From SZUA-320 sp041612035 (GTDB lineage: Bacteria; Gemmatimonadota; Gemmatimonadetes; Gemmatimonadales; GWC2-71-9), in NCBI GenBank assembly GCA_041612035.1, contig JBFILX010000148.1:1-5885 (forward strand): 5,885 nucleotides of DNA. Direction: 5' to 3'. How positions within the stretch are numbered: the stretch's first letter is position 1; every line of letters starts with the position of its first letter. The notes beneath the pieces are model-generated. The model had not been told where the DNA came from and ran no database searches. It was given only the letters and a program-made list of their open reading frames with translations. Of this stretch, positions 5,208 through 5,885 are shown one piece after another. The translations under genes were made by a program, and so were the position numbers.

Positions 5208-5885
5208 ATGTCCCGTCGCCTGCTCGCCCTCGCGCTGCTCCTCGCGGGCCCCGCCCTGGCCCAGGCCCAGGGGCTGCCCCGCTACCGGGCCATCAACCCG
5301 CTCATCGCCTCGCGCTCGGTGCTGGGCTTCGAACCGGTCACCGGCGAGGCCCGGGGCTGGCAGACCGAACTGCTGCTGGAGTACGCCAGCATCGTGGAGC
5401 TGAGCCGGCGGCCCGAGGCGGAACTGGTGCTGGACGCGGAGGTGCTGCGGCTGGGGGCCACGGTGGTGCGACGGGTGGGCGGACGCGGCTTCGTGCGGGC
5501 CACCGCCACCATGGGCGGCGCCTACGCCGGGTTCCTGGACGGGCCGCTCAACTGGTACCACGACCTGCTGGGATTCGACGAACTGGCCCGGGACGCCCGC
5601 CCCGACAACGTCTTCGAGTACCGCCTCACCCTGCCGGACGGCACCAGCCGCATTCGCGAACCGCGGGGCGCGTTCCTGAACGACCTGGTGGTGGGGGCCG
5701 GGGTGCTGCACTCCCCGCGCTGGCAGACCGCCCTCACGGTGGGGCTCCCCACCGCCACCTCACCCGAGGGCTACGGACTGGGCACCGTGGCCGCGGCGGT
5801 CACCACCACGGCCCGCACCGGACCCCTGGGCGACCGGGTGACGCTGGAAGGGAGCCTGGGCGTCGGGGTCACCCCGCGGCACGGC
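5208..5885 (+). CDS. DUF3187-like exported (probably outer-membrane) protein, C-terminus beyond the window
   Basis: The frame is open from an ATG at 5208 to the right edge, giving 226 residues without a stop. The start MSRRLLALALLLAGPALAQA is a signal peptide, probably cut after A18 or A20. The mature part alternates polar and hydrophobic residues with many Gly and Thr, as in outer-membrane beta-strands. The segment FLDGPLNWYHDLLGFDELA at 109-127, followed by RDARPDNVF, resembles the hallmark region of DUF3187 proteins, as does the later GAFLNDLVVGAGV stretch (154-166). This assignment is from memory of the family. DUF3187 has no known biochemical role. No clear Shine-Dalgarno sequence precedes the ATG, and only 43 bases separate it from the terminator tail, so its promoter must be compact or overlap the terminator. 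If the sigma factor controls envelope genes this neighbour is a plausible target, but no promoter match was found. Confidence 0.72.
   Translation, partial: MSRRLLALALLLAGPALAQAQGLPRYRAINPLIASRSVLGFEPVTGEARGWQTELLLEYASIVELSRRPEAELVLDAEVLRLGATVVRRVGGRGFVRATATMGGAYAGFLDGPLNWYHDLLGFDELARDARPDNVFEYRLTLPDGTSRIREPRGAFLNDLVVGAGVLHSPRWQTALTVGLPTATSPEGYGLGTVAAAVTTTARTGPLGDRVTLEGSLGVGVTPRHG

Overview
The window is a very GC-rich stretch (roughly 70% or more by eye) of a bacterial chromosome with tightly packed genes, strong third-position G/C bias and Gram-negative-type export signals (a lipobox, cleavable signal peptides and a probable outer-membrane protein). The sequence style of the ECF sigma factor (an SFSKSQLARAHARLR stretch in region 4), the ZAS-type anti-sigma factor and the DUF3187-like protein make Gemmatimonadota or a similar soil phylum my best guess. 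That is an inference, not a proof. I see no mobile element, RNA gene or CRISPR array.

Left half (1-2844, all minus strand). Read in the direction of transcription this is: a secreted lipoprotein of unknown function (2844-2239); a 76-bp gap holding two hairpins, the second a good Rho-independent terminator; a group II PLP-dependent amino-acid decarboxylase (2162-666); a small single-domain cupin (605-180); and the start of a rhomboid-family intramembrane protease (183-1, cut by the window edge). The cupin and rhomboid genes overlap by ATGA and are probably translationally coupled. The terminator ends only a few bases before the decarboxylase Shine-Dalgarno sequence, so it may act as an attenuator rather than a plain gene boundary.

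Centre (2845-3027). This is a 183-bp divergent intergenic region serving the lipoprotein leftward and the sigma operon rightward. It is packed with G and C runs, including six closely spaced G-runs on the plus strand.

Right half (3028-5885, all plus strand). An ECF sigma factor overlaps (ATGA) a membrane-anchored zinc-finger anti-sigma factor. Next comes an exported protein with two PDZ-like domains and no protease domain, then a strong intrinsic terminator. After it a new gene begins, an exported DUF3187-like (probably outer-membrane barrel) protein that runs off the right edge. Sigma, anti-sigma and PDZ protein look like one envelope-stress signalling operon. The PDZ protein is the natural candidate for the periplasmic sensing or modulating partner.

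No dramatic new system is evident. The points most worth a second look are the sigma/anti-sigma/protease-less PDZ module, the terminator-on-SD arrangement before the decarboxylase, and the uncharacterised lipoprotein.
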